64,000 nucleotides of DNA from Taudactylus pleione (taxonomy: Eukaryota > Chordata > Amphibia > Anura > Myobatrachidae). The notes below the pieces were generated by a model that saw only the letters and a list, made by a program, of their open reading frames with translations, searched no databases and was not told where the DNA came from. Made by a program: the position numbers and the translations under genes. Below are positions 21,188-31,107 of this stretch, in pieces; positions within the stretch are counted from its first letter, which is position 1, and each line of letters opens with the position of its first letter. The DNA lies in assembly GCA_031769625.1 (NCBI GenBank), contig JAUIMM010000213.1:5165501-5229500 (forward strand), in the 5' to 3' direction.

Positions 21188-21871
21188 TGTATGGATGTAT
21201 GCGGAGGGCACCGGAGTTGATGACCATTGTATATGCGAGTGCCGATCCACTCAATTTTCTATACCAAGGAGTGCCTGTTTATACATATTCAGGCTTACTC
21301 ACATGGGATAAGGCACCGCAGCCGCATTTATATATATAATTTTGTCTGTCTGTCATTTTTATCCCTCACTCCCCTCTCCCTCCCCAGGCTCTTTACTGTA
21401 TATTAATGAGAATATAACAGTGGGGACACTGACTCCCCATTGACACACACTGGGGACATGACAGTGGGCCTGGCAGTAAATGAGGACCTGTGCTGCTGCC
21501 AAACTGGACGTCGACTGGGGATCTGTCATTGTGACCACCTGTATAGCAGCACTCACTACGCTGTACTGCACAGTGCGCACTGTGGCTGCTCACCTGAACC
21601 AACAGCTCTGAGACCTCACTCACCCTAGGAACTGTGGGAGGAGAAACGTCATGATGTCTCTCCTCCCGCAGTTCCTAGGGGGGTGAGGATTAGGAGTTAC
21701 GGGGCTAGGAAGGGCATGTGTGCTTCAGTTTAGCCGGGCGCTGCACTGTTATTAAGATATGTAGCAGCGCTTGCCGGGCATATAGTGATTGTGGTGGGCA
21801 GCCCGTTTCGCCCTCAGGGCTGTTGCGCTCTGTGCGGCGGCACCAGCCGCACCACCCTAGTTACGGCCCTG

Positions 21872-22236
21872 CATCACAGCGCCTGCTTTTCACTGCAAGT
21901 AGCACGGCTGTCAAGCTAATTCAAGCACTACCATCAAACCTTAAGCAGCAGCTGGCTTATACTACAGAAAGTACAGCACTTAGAGTGATCCCTCCACCTG
22001 CAGCTATTGATAGCTGCAGGAGAAACATCTATTTGAACGGATCCTCATTCACACAACGACTGCAGGAAACTGGACCAGTTTGTTACTGGGGAACAGCACC
22101 AGAAACATCTGAGCAGAAAACCTGCACCACATGCAGAATCATTATCAGCCAGGTACTGTAATCATGGCCAGAAGCATTATAGCGGCATAAGAGCCGAGTG
22201 AAGAATAGCTTATGAGTGTGAAAAAGTGGACCAATC
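21872..22236. other. No gene recognised
   Basis: Contains a 147-codon open frame (21718-22161, plus strand) that starts inside the hAT end and has no domain. A short hairpin, CCTGCAGCTA facing TAGCTGCAGG, is at 21998-22021. Confidence 0.45.
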
Positions 22237-22239
22237 TTA

Positions 22240-22414
22240 GGGGTAAATTTGCTAAGATGAGAGTTTTTAGAAATGGAGATGTTGCCCATAGTAACCAATC
22301 AGATTTTAGCTATTATCTTCTAGAAGGTGCTAGTTAAATGTTAAGTAGAATCTGATTGGTTGCTATGGGCAACATCTCCATTTCTAAAAACTCTCATCTT
22401 AGTAAATTTACCAC
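22240..22414. mobile_element. Foldback MITE, GGGGTAAATTTRCTAAG family
   Basis: Nearly perfect inverted repeat: GGTAAATTTGCTAAGATGAG faces CTCATCTTAGTAAATTTACC. The inner arms hold 'gttgcccatagtaacca' and 'tggttgctatgggcaac'. It is bracketed by TTA (22237-22239 and 22415-22417), the usual PIF/Harbinger target. Other copies are at 43547-43721 and 58039-58214, and a truncated end is at 63919-64000. Confidence 0.88.
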
Positions 22415-22417
22415 TTA

Positions 22418-22896
22418 CTAGTAAGAATTCAGCGGGATGCTACTGAATTGAATTGTCAGGAACTACCTGAAGTCCACCCATTTGGGTTGCACAAAATACC
22501 ACTGTGGTGTCTTACAAATCACCACTAATATATGGGACTACATGAATATATGGTATTATTTAACCTCATTATTTCCGCACAGCACTGATATTTTCTCTTT
22601 TATATCATTATCATATTGCAATTTAGTTTGAAGCAATTTCTCCTTATGATATATGCACCCCTTGGGAAATATATGTAATAACTGCGCTAAGAATATTTTA
22701 TGTGTGATATATCTTTTAAGTGTTTTTGTTGACATTTTTGTGCAGATTTTATTAGCAGGTACCCCAATTTAAGTAATTGTTTTAGTATTGTATATCTATA
22801 TGAATATTTGAGTATCAGAATAAATAAATATTTTGAATACCTCAGTCAGTCCGCACCACCATTGCTTTAGCCCAGTGCCACTATATTTTACAACTT
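22418..22896 (-). repeat. Inverted copy of the PLE-2 5' terminal region
   Basis: On the minus strand it reads through the same sequence as 7757-8012 joined to 10231-10514, without the 8013-10230 insertion. This includes 'gacaccacagtggtatttt' and 'gctgaattcttactag'. It lacks about 30 bp near the inner edge. By analogy with PLE-1 it may be the 3' inverted repeat of PLE-2; an independent fragment is the alternative. Confidence 0.8.
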
Positions 22897-22988
22897 TAAC
22901 CTTTTACAGAGGGGGATCCTCTTTGATAGGGTGGGATGCAGGGCTCAAACTTTGTAATTAGATTAGTAATTAGTAATTAGCGCACTCA

Positions 22989-23583
22989 GGGCCTGATTCA
23001 GAGCCGCTCGTAAACGACCGCTCGCTCCGAGCGATGTTCGCACATCTGCGCATGCGTATGGGTCATAATGCGCATGCGCCAACCAGTCATTGCGATCGGA
23101 AATCGCGCGCTCGCAAAACAGTGAGGGCCTGCTAATTTGAGTGACAGAATGAGACGTTTGTAGGTGGTAACAGGGGAAGGTGCTTGAAAACGGGGAGTGG
23201 AGATCCGAACGCAGGCGTGCCAAACCGTCAAAACGGGCATTTAATAGGTATGCATAATTAACAAAGCAGAGTCATCGACCACGTCACTTGGTTGTCTTTT
23301 AGCCTGAACTGCTCGCAGTGATTGCGGGAAGTAAAACCTACCACAAGTACTGCGAGCAGTTCAGACGCCTTTCGATGTACTCGATTAATCTAATAAATAG
23401 CGGAGATGACGTATGATGCGAACGGCCAGGGGGCGTCTTTACAAAATAGCGAGCGCATGTTTCGTTTGCTCGCTCAGACATAGAGGCGTCAACAGACCGC
23501 AAAGAGCGAGCGCTCAATTTAAATAGCCTGCCCCTTTTTCTGAACGACCATTCGCAAAAGGCGTCCGGCTCTGAATCAGGCCC
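22989..23583. mobile_element. MITE, GGGCCTGATTCAGAGCC ends
   Basis: Perfect 17-bp inverted ends, with TCA on both sides (22986-22988 and 23584-23586). 595 bp. The interior has a few hairpins ('actgctcgcagt' with 'actgcgagcagt', 23307-23362; 'gcgcatgcg' words near 23050) but not the full hairpin chain of the 15057 element. No transposase. Confidence 0.88.
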
Positions 23584-23605
23584 TCAGTTTCCTTCTGTTT
23601 TCTTT

Positions 23606-23697
23606 ATGTGTTTGAAAAATGACAGTTAGGAGCTGATTGGTTGGTACTTTATCTCTTTCCACTTCATCTCTCTCCAAGGTTTGATTCATCTCCCCTT
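23606..23697. mobile_element. Half of a 'CCTTGGAGAGAGATAAA' foldback MITE
   Basis: Contains 'gacagttaggagctgattgg' and ends TCTCTCCAAGG, matching the right half of the copies at 5297 and 36695. The left half is missing. Confidence 0.7.
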
Positions 23698-23699
23698 GA

Positions 23700-24124
23700 A
23701 TAACTATCAGGATATTCTGGTTCTTCTGGTTTTAGAACAGCTGGAGTGCATTTCTGGCCTAGGTCTGGACATATACCTGTAATGTTGACAGATCAACTAT
23801 TTAAAAAGTAATTGGATATGAGGTGCACACTCTTCATGGTTTGCAAGTACTGTAAGTTCACATATATACTGAACCACTGTCTGATACTATGCATATATGT
23901 TGTTTGCATATAATCTAAATGCAACTGAGCCATCCATGCGGCGTTCGTATTTTATATGTCTGCGAACTTACTTTGTGATCCTACCTGTCAGATTGAGAGC
24001 AGCCACTATTATATCACCGTATCACATATTACTGAAACAGATGAAGAAAACCCAAACATTGCACAGGTGACTCAGTTTGGACTAACAGCAAAAAGGTAGG
24101 ATATAGCAGCCTCTATGTTCTATA
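23700..24124. other. No gene recognised
   Basis: AT-rich unassigned sequence. Confidence 0.5.
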
Positions 24125-24132
24125 CTGGAGCT

Positions 24133-24986
24133 CAGCGGTGGCCAACCTGTGGCTTTTGAGCCACATGTGGCTCTTCTGTTGTTCTGATGCGACTCCCCTG
24201 CTGGCTCCCATGACTGACACGGACTGCCTCCTCTGATTGGTGCACAGCTGTTCAGAGGAGCCCTTTGTTGCAGTCTGCTATGCTCTGAAGGCATGTATAG
24301 GCGACCTTGTGATGTCACACCACAAACTGGAGGAGGAGCTCAACTTGTGACTGAATGTGCAGCCACGAGGAGGACACGGTCGCAGACACCAGAGCCTACC
24401 TACATGGCACAGACAATCTGCAACATGGTAAGAGTTGTGGGGTTTTTTATTTGATTTTTCATTTTATTTGTGACATGTGGGGGGAACTGGAGTGGCCTGT
24501 GGAGTGGGAGGAAGTGTGGGATATGGTGGCTGCACTGGAGTGAGACGGGGAGAGAGGGGGGGCTAGAGTGGTACATGAGACATGAGGGTCTGCTTGAGTG
24601 ACAAATGGGTTGCTGAAGTGACACATGGAGGGTTGCTGGAGTGACAAATGGGGGGGTTGCTGGAGTGACACATGGGGGGGCTGGAGTGACACATGGTGGG
24701 CTGGATTGTATTATGTAAGTCTTTCTTTTTACAGTGTAGTTTATGTGGATGTGGCTTTTTCAGTGTATTTTATGTGGATCTGGCTTGTTTCAGTGTATTT
24801 TATGTGGATCTAGTTTTTCCATGTTACCTCCACAGTGATTGTGTGTATGCACTTGTACATGCTCCTTCAAACATCATACCACACCCCTTTTTGCACGTGC
24901 GACTCCGGCGCATGCATGATCTCAGCTCTTTGACATATCTACAGATATTTTTGGGCTCTTTGCCTCTGACTGGTTGGCCACCCCTG
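24133..24986. mobile_element. Non-autonomous hAT element, CAGSGGTGGCCAACC ends
   Basis: The left end CAGCGGTGGCCAACCTGTGG pairs with a right end reading CAGGGGTGGCCAACCAGTCA on the other strand. Flanking octamers CTGGAGCT (24125-24132) and CTGTAGCT (24987-24994) differ at one base. The interior has short tandem units: 'gctggagtgacacatgggggg' types near 24610-24700 and 'cagtgtattttatgtggat' near 24730-24810. The ends resemble those of Charlie-type hATs. No transposase. Confidence 0.88.
24640..24815. repeat. Short tandem repeats within the 24133-24986 hAT
   Basis: Two adjoining arrays: about five units of GGAGTGACACATGG type, roughly 20-26 bp, and three units of 'ttcagtgtattttatgtgg', roughly 30 bp. 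Confidence 0.75.
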
Positions 24987-24994
24987 CTGTAGCT

Positions 24995-25223
24995 AAAACT
25001 GCCTTTTAATGATGGACTCCTTGTCATTTTGGGCCAAGAACAAATGTACTTTTTTTCACGTTTATTGAAATGGCATCTACCCACCTACATGTATGGTATA
25101 CCATAAAAAATTTTTGATAAAATGATTATATAATGGCATCAGACCTGTAGAAAAATGCAGATACAATTTTTGGTATTCTTTTTCGCCTACAGATATTTAA
25201 GGTAACTATCTAGGGCTGCACTA
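24995..25223. other. No gene recognised
   Basis: AT-rich spacer. Confidence 0.5.
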
Positions 25224-25224
25224 G

Positions 25225-25771
25225 GGGCCTGATTCAGACCCACTCGCGAGCGGCCGTCCGCTCGCAAGTGGGTCGATGTTCTGCACTGAGCATGCGCACG
25301 ACGGAGGGAGCTCCGTAGTGCGCATGCGCCAGATGCGACGAGCGAAGGATTTTCCTTCGGTAGTAGTGTCTCTTCAAAGGGGGCGTGCTGTCGATGTTGA
25401 CTGACAGCACGCCCCCTTTGGTGGCGTGCCGGGGGAGTGCCTCCCTGACGGGGCGTTCCCACGGGAACGCCTCCCGTCAGAAGCCGGCCCACTGACATCA
25501 CTAGTGATGTCAGTGGGAGTGATTTTGGCTCTGATAGAGCCAAAATCACTCCGAGCCTTGTGGTTGAAAAACTCAACCACAGGCTTTTGTACGCAGTTTC
25601 GATGGTCGCGATGGTCAAGACCATCGCGGCCATCAAACTGCATGCTCGTATAGCCTGTGGGTGGTGACCCACAGCTATACGAGCGTCCAGGAGGACGCTC
25701 CATTTTCATGGAGGGCGGCCCCCATTCAGAGCGTGCGCTCTGCTCAGAGCGTACGGCTCTGAATGAGGGCC
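25225..25771. mobile_element. Hairpin-chain MITE, copy B (opposite orientation)
   Basis: Carries the same series of hairpins as 15057-15606 in reversed order: 'cccactcgcgagcgg' stem, 'gcatgcgcacgacggag' stem, 'gcgaagga' stem, 'aaagggggcgtgctgtc' stem, 'aggcgttccc' stem, 'cccactgacatcac' stem, 'gagtgattttggctc' stem, 'gtggttga' stem, 'gatggtcgcgatggtc' stem and the 'cgctcgtata...gtgggt' stem. The ends are GGGCCTGATTCAG and GGCCCTCATTCAG. The target duplication is unclear (TAG versus TAA). The 161- and 111-codon frames across it are shadows. Confidence 0.88.
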
Positions 25772-25774
25772 TAA

Positions 25775-26213
25775 GTCTGATAGGGAGACTGAGGCTGAGT
25801 TAGAACACCTTTTCATCCAAAAATGCAGACATAAAATTTGTTTACAGAAACAGATGCATACAGCTTTGCACTAGTAACATATGCGCAAGGTTTACATCAA
25901 TACATCAGATTCACGTACACCCATTTTTATCACATTTGTTTTGCAAGTGAAATACGTATTTGCTAATATTTTTGAACAGGATAAGAAAAACCCTCTTATA
26001 TACTGTACATACAAGTGATATATCTATTCTTTTAAGGGGAGGGATGTAATAGGGTACGAGTCTTTAGTGAGGGTCAAACTCGCACCTTCTCGCACATTTG
26101 GAAGGTGCGAGTTTGCCCCTAAACTCCCAAATGTAATAAGGTGCGAGTTTAAGGGTCCGAGTTTGACTTGCATGCAAGTGTATGCTAGTTAAATTATGGG
26201 TAAACTATGCACC
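25775..26213. other. No gene; small palindromic repeat at 26036-26172
   Basis: Around 26036-26172 the phrase GGTGCGAGTTT and its complement AAACTCGCACC recur ('ggtcaaactcgcacctt', 'aaggtgcgagtttgcccc', 'aaggtgcgagtttaagg'). Similar phrases at 5240-5297 suggest a dispersed element. The rest is AT-rich. Confidence 0.4.
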
Positions 26214-27419
26214 TGTTATGATCACCTGGATGATCCCGCGTAAGACCTCTACAGTCTCTATAGATGAGGTCTTCTAGCCAATAACAGCCCCAGTTGTTCC
26301 TTAGAGCTTTATACGCTCACCGGTACTTAGGTTGCTGCCTGGACTTATGCTCAGAACAGTAGAGGCTTACATGGTAATTCAGGTGATCGCTAGATGTATA
26401 TGCAGCTAGTGGCAGAAGGCAGGCACAGACGAAGACCGGGAACAGCAGACCGATATGGTGACAGGAGTGTGTTAGACTGAATGATTAGACAGCAGGCAGG
26501 GTCTGGGCTGGGAGATGAACCGCTATTGTGCAGCAGGTCTGGACATAGAACCCAGGCTGAATAGAGCGGCAAGGCCATGGCTGAGATCGTGGTACGAAGT
26601 GGGCAATGGCAGTAGTCGAAGGAGCGGCTGGGCCGCGGGTAGAAGTCGCTGATCTATGATTGTCAGAGCCGAAACTAGACTTTTTGGTGCCCTGTGCCAG
26701 AGAGAGCATTGGCGCCCCCCCTCCCATTTTTTAAATAGGGACATAAGATAGAGCACCTGAGAAAGGGCCATGGCTTCATGGGGAAGGGCCAGGGAAGAGA
26801 TAGGGGTTCTCCTGGTGCAGCCAGGAGATGCTGGGGATAAAAGAAGAGGAAGCTTCAAGTGAGAATAATAAACAGGACAATTGACAGGCGCAAACAGCTC
26901 CCCCTGCCCTGTGGTGCCCTGTAGCATGGCACAGGTTGCACTACCCTAGTTACGGCCCTGATGATGGTTATAAGCGGCTAGGCTATGGGCAGAGGTCACA
27001 GGAGCGGCAAGGCCGTGGGCAGAAGTTGCCGCTGAAACTAGACAGGCAAAGTCCGCAGAGTCAGGTAGAATTCCGGCAGAGATCCTTTCTGGGCTACGTA
27101 CAGGAACCAGGGTTTATACTCGTGGCATAAACTATAACTGGAAAGGAGGGCCAGGGCTGGCTGCCTTATGACAAGGAACTCCACCAATCCTGTGCAGGCA
27201 AGCAAATGACACAATGACAAGCAGCTGCAGCGCTGCACGTCTATCCGGCAAACACAGCAGTGCTCGCAACCGCTCAACGTCTTGGTCTCCCAGCAACCGC
27301 AGGCACCTTCCCAGCTCAGCATCCACGTTGCCTGGTGACCAGCGAGACTGTTGGATCCTGCAACCTGAAGACGAGGCATCCTGGATGCCCAGCAACTACC
27401 GGAACATGAGATGGTAACA
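26214..27419 (-). mobile_element. Candidate solo LTR, interrupted by a small hAT
   Basis: The stretch begins TGTTATGATCACC and ends GATGGTAACA, so it has TGTTA...TAACA ends as LTRs do. On the minus strand 'gagtataaaccctgg' (27109-27123) looks like a TATA box. Repeated phrases of the type 'gcggcaaggcc(g/a)tgg' suggest an LTR with internal repeats. I could not find a target duplication, a primer-binding site or a second LTR, so this stays a candidate. Confidence 0.35.
26664..26960. mobile_element. Short hAT element, second copy of the 6014 family
   Basis: Ends CAGAGCCGAAACTAGAC and, on the other strand, CAGGGCCGTAACTAGGG. Flanks ATGATTGT (26656-26663) and ATGATGGT (26961-26968), one mismatch. 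The interior is largely identical to 6014-6304, with an extra 'tctcctggtgcagccagg' segment. Confidence 0.9.
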
Positions 27420-27519
27420 AGACTCGACAGCGGCTTGTGGCAGCACCTAATGCGACTTTCATTACAAGGTGGGAGTTACACCAAAGCAGTGAGATCCATG
27501 CATGCTTCTGTGTGATAAA

Positions 27520-27785
27520 GGGGCCTATTCATCATCACTTAATTTTTACAAAAGCAAAAGAGGAAAATGCACATTTTCACCTGCAATTGTAAAATTAAGT
27601 TATCGGGCCAGTCATCATGAGGGTAAAGCAAGAGATATCACAGATATCTCCTGCTTACCTTCTTCTGGCGGAATGACCCGCTGTCCCCATACACTAGTCA
27701 CCACGCCGGAGGATTCCACGGCAAGTTGGAATGTTAATTATCGTGGACCAAACGGACTCCGATAATTAACATCATGAATAGGCCT
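27520..27785. mobile_element. MITE, GGGGCCTATTCATSATS ends
   Basis: The left end GGGGCCTATTCATCATCACT and the right end, read on the other strand, AGGCCTATTCATGATGTTAA are clear imperfect inverted repeats. 'ataattaac' phrases also pair. The target duplication is ambiguous (TAA on the right, AAA on the left). Confidence 0.65.
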
Positions 27786-27867
27786 AAAAAGCTATTAATG
27801 TGTTAAAATAAAAAAAATTATATGGGGTCCCCCACTAAAAGCACAACCAGCACTGGGCTTTTTTGAG

Positions 27868-27868
<1 letters not shown>

Positions 27869-27901
<33 letters not shown>
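27869..27901. repeat. (CT)n microsatellite
   Basis: About sixteen CT units directly after a fragment ('atggggtcccccactaaaagc') that resembles, inverted, the dispersed repeat near 4800-5150. Confidence 0.95.
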
Positions 27902-27905
<4 letters not shown>

Positions 27906-28470
27906 GAAATCAAAAGAATTGGACAAATCAAATCTACAAAGGGTAGAAAACACTGCAGTCATTAAGTAGTTAAGAGGAAAATGCATTAGGGGATAAGGAC
28001 AACGCTAAGCACTTAGCTTCCAGCTGACATTGGAAAGGTTGGATTTTATGACGTCTGCATAGTAGATGATAATTATCAAATGATGACTGCATCAAAATAA
28101 ACTCAATAAAGTCAGTAAGTGCTGCAGTAGCTTTTCTTTCAAAATTCCCACAAAGTATCGAATTTACTAAGCAGCAAAATTTAGCTGAGCCAAGTATCTC
28201 TAGAAATAGGCTCTTTGTTTTAGCGAAAGTCTTTTCAAAAAGCCAGAAATAAGCTGAATTGGCTTATAACACTGCAAAGGAGCCTTTAAACTGTTTTGCA
28301 GCATAACATGTACATTGATTTGTCATAATCCCTAGTAGTAGGCTGCTGTAATTTTCCTATAAATCTATTTATGTCTACCAAAACAAATTTGCAGAATTTA
28401 CACAGATCACGCAGATGGATGATGATAAGGCTTTAAAAAGCAAGGGACATGGCATATTTTCATCCAAGCG
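27902..28470. other. No gene recognised
   Basis: Complex AT-rich sequence without recognised repeats; possibly host single-copy DNA. Confidence 0.5.
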
Positions 28471-28485
28471 TGATTGCCTTTATAC

Positions 28486-28741
28486 TAGGGATGTGCAGGC
28501 TCGCATAGGTTCGAGTTTGCACGTGGAGTTCGGATTTTTCCCTCCAAAAAAACGGAACTCAGAACGAGGCAAAACGTCATCTTACATGGACGAACATCAT
28601 CATTCCTGGACAAAAGACCAGGAATGATGATGTTCGTCCATGTAAGATGACGTTTTGCCTCGTTCTGAGTTCCGTTTTTTTAGAGGGAAAAATCCGAACT
28701 CCACGTGCAAACTCGAACCTATCCGAGCCTGCACATCCCTA
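28486..28741. mobile_element. hAT foldback element, near-perfect palindrome
   Basis: Two arms of about 120 bp are almost exact reverse complements around a short loop near 28609-28618. The ends TAGGGATGTGCAGGCTCG are flanked by the exact 8-bp duplication CTTTATAC (28478-28485 and 28742-28749). Each arm holds CGAGGCAAAACGTCATC and GTTCGGATTT. Both are also present in the right ends of the large hATs at 31116-36395 and 51641-56538, whose right terminus in copy 2 reads TAGGGATGAGCAGGTTCGG. The element is therefore probably a foldback derivative of that family. Confidence 0.92.
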
Positions 28742-28749
28742 CTTTATAC

Positions 28750-29420
28750 GCCCTAATACATATATTTTATTAACAAATATTCAAAAGCAGGTACAGTACT
28801 AACACAAGATTTAGGGACCAGAATAATGGGGCTACTAGTAGATTCTACTATTACACCTAGAAATAACATATTGTATGCATCTCTTATCACCTGTTCTTGT
28901 TTATCCACGGTGAACCTTTACTCCCTTTGTTAGACTGCAAGCCCAGGACTTACAATGTCATGCTGGACCAAATTAGTACTACCCGAAGTGTCTGAGAACA
29001 CCCCAGGGTCTGTAATGGGCCTCAAAGAGGACCTTACACACTGTCCATACATTCTGAGGCACCTGAGGACCAAAACTCAGACCACCCTAACAGTTGTACA
29101 AATAAAGCTTTCAATTCTCACCTAGCTGGTAACATGCTTAAATTATATACATCTGAATGTCAGGTTGAGATACCATGTAATTTATGTCCAATACTTCATA
29201 GATCACTTCACATGAGCCTTGCCATTTTGTCAAGCATTTGCTCTCCTGCTCTCCTGCATGGGTAACAACAACAAACCCTTATCACCTGGTGCAAAGATAT
29301 AGTCACAGGCATTACAATTATAGAGCCACTCTTGTGCCAGTAAGTCATATTCAACAGATTCTCTTTGGCTAACCGGCCAACTAAATCCAGACCATTGCGC
29401 ATATTTATAACATACTAGAT
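28750..29420. other. No gene recognised
   Basis: Complex sequence with only short open frames of up to 64 codons; none has a domain. Confidence 0.5.
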
Positions 29421-29944
29421 TATACTAGTCAATAATCCCTATAAGGGGCAGACATAGTCAATAATCCCTATTATGGGCAATACACTCAATACGTGGTGTA
29501 GCACGTGATATATGACATAGTCAATAATCCCTATAAGGGGCAATACACTCCAATACGTGGTGTAGCACGTGATATATATCACGTGACATACTGAGGAATG
29601 GAATGTGATGCGGAGAAACATCACACTCTACCGGCGTCACTTGCTGTATTAAACACCACGTGACTCAGGACGAGACACGTTATGCGTTCCACCAAGAGGA
29701 ACGCATCGCGATAACACGAAGCCCGTAGTCACTACAATTACATTACAGGACTCGGAGCAGCGATCACGTGAAGAGGAAGGAACCCCGTTATGCAAAATAT
29801 GTTTGTTAAAGGTAAAAACATTAGGAGATTGAAAAACGCACATAGCGGTATAAATTGAGATATCATTGTGGGAATTAATGAACATTTTTTAGAAGCTCAG
29901 ACGGATTAGCCAAGCCCCTTTTTTGGGGGGAGGAGTTACTTCTC

Positions 29945-29955
29945 ACTATAAAACC
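29945..29955 (+). promoter_or_regulatory. TATA-like box in PLE-3 terminal region
   Basis: 'actataaaacc' lies 35 bp upstream of the hammerhead-like motif, a position compatible with a promoter inside a PLE terminal repeat. There is no further evidence of activity. Confidence 0.35.
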
Positions 29956-29980
29956 TGGCCAGCTTTACCATACAACACAC

Positions 29981-30016
29981 CTTGAGAAAGACCACACACT
30001 GGTTGAAACGCGTTGG
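29981..30016 (+). other. Hammerhead-like PLE terminal motif
   Basis: CTTGAGAAAGACCA, loop, TGGTT, GAAACGCGTTGG. The stem pairs GACCA with TGGTT (one G-T). The core reads UUGAGAA, close to but not equal to CUGANGA. Confidence 0.45.
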
Positions 30017-30130
30017 TGTATCTTGGGTTGCAGCCATTCAAATCCTGCAAATGGTTGAAAGGTATTGCTTAATACGGGGAGCAATAATATACCCCTATAT
30101 GCTTATTGCTGTGCCTTTCATCTAAAGGTC

Positions 30131-31107
30131 CTTGATGGTACGCGACCATTTTTATCTATATATTGTTTTGAATAAATGTAAATGGTTTTACACTATATGT
30201 TTTCCCCACTTTTGTCTTTTATGGCCTACTGACATTGAGGGGTAATGGTGTGAAAATCCAGTGGAGACCAGGTTCTTATTGTACAGAAGAATTGGAAACA
30301 GAATATATACAAGTGGACTAAAATCAGTGACTATTACCATAAGACTTAATTTTTGCACACTTATGGGACATATGATACTATTTAACCTGCCCCCAACCAT
30401 AGCGCTATTTAACTATATATTTTCTATGTATAGATTATGTTTCCCACCTCTACTGGGAGCTCCTTCTAGGACTCACAAAAAAGGATACACGAAAAAGGTT
30501 GAGGATATCCTGTGGATATCCCAGATTAAAAAACTATAATGTCGAAAAGCCAGTAGAAGCCTGTGGTTTCTCACAAATGATTACGTAGAGGAGGTGTTCA
30601 TCCCATTGTTTCTCAGTTTAATTGATTTTAGAGTGCAATTGATCTATTTGACTAGATCATCGGTAAACAGACTGATGATAGACAGACAATCTGAAAGAGG
30701 GTACCCTTTAGAGCTTCAGGGCCCTTTGATAATTAAGTATCACCTTTGCTAAATCCACCTTGTAGAACACTACCATTAACTTGGTGACCATATGTTTGAC
30801 CAAGATTATACACTGGAGAACACCTCTGAATACCAAATTAAATTATCTCTTGAACCCCCAACATAAAATCATTGTGATGCCCATACTTGCATATCAATTG
30901 CAACTGCGTACGGACTCTGGACGCATGCATGCAGTGCCATACATGAATGCATCTGACATGAGCCCGATGTTACAACGAAAGTAAAGTAAGGATGTGTTCT
31001 GGGCCTGAAGTATCACATTAAGACAAACATGACTTCTAAAAAGTATCAAACGTAGCCTCCTGAAGGGGTCTGACTCACATCAGCTCTGACACTGGTGTTA
31101 GTATAAA
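30131..31107. other. No gene recognised
   Basis: The phrase GTGTGAAAATCCAGTGG near 30250 resembles, in reverse complement, 'cactggattgttttcactcc' in the PLE remnant near 38860. The first part may therefore still be PLE sequence. The 92-codon frame at 30261 has no domain. Confidence 0.4.

Larger units (their letters stand above)
17624..21327 (-). mobile_element. Penelope-like retroelement PLE-1, nearly complete
   Basis: The element runs on the minus strand: about 140 bp of 5' sequence (21188-21327), a terminal repeat (20931-21187), the coding region (20945-18742), 3' sequence (18741-17879) and an inverted copy of the terminal repeat (17878-17624). Terminal repeats in inverted orientation are known for Penelope. 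The two copies are almost identical over about 255 bp, so the insertion is fairly young. The 3' end abuts a TA microsatellite. Confidence 0.88.
17356..21871. mobile_element. hAT element split by a Penelope-like element
   Basis: The left end CAGAGCTGTAACTAGAC pairs with a right end that reads CAGGGCCGTAACTAGGG on the opposite strand. The flanking octamers are CATCATAG (17348-17355) and CATCACAG (21872-21879), one mismatch. The ends belong to the same family as 6014-6304 and 26664-26960. About 0.8 kb of hAT sequence remains on the two sides (17356-17620 and 21330-21871, the latter with a long hairpin at 21616-21691); the rest is PLE-1. No hAT transposase is seen. Confidence 0.82.
29430..30130 (+). 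mobile_element. Penelope-like terminal-region fragment (PLE-3)
   Basis: Starts with a tandem duplication: 'agtcaataatccctataag' recurs at 29428, 29456 and 29518, and 'tacgtggtgtagcacgtga' recurs at 29490 and 29555. Several 'cacgtga' words follow, then a TATA-like 'actataaaacctgg' (29945-29958) and the stem-GAAACGCGTTGG motif (29981-30016). No reverse transcriptase is attached. Confidence 0.6.
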
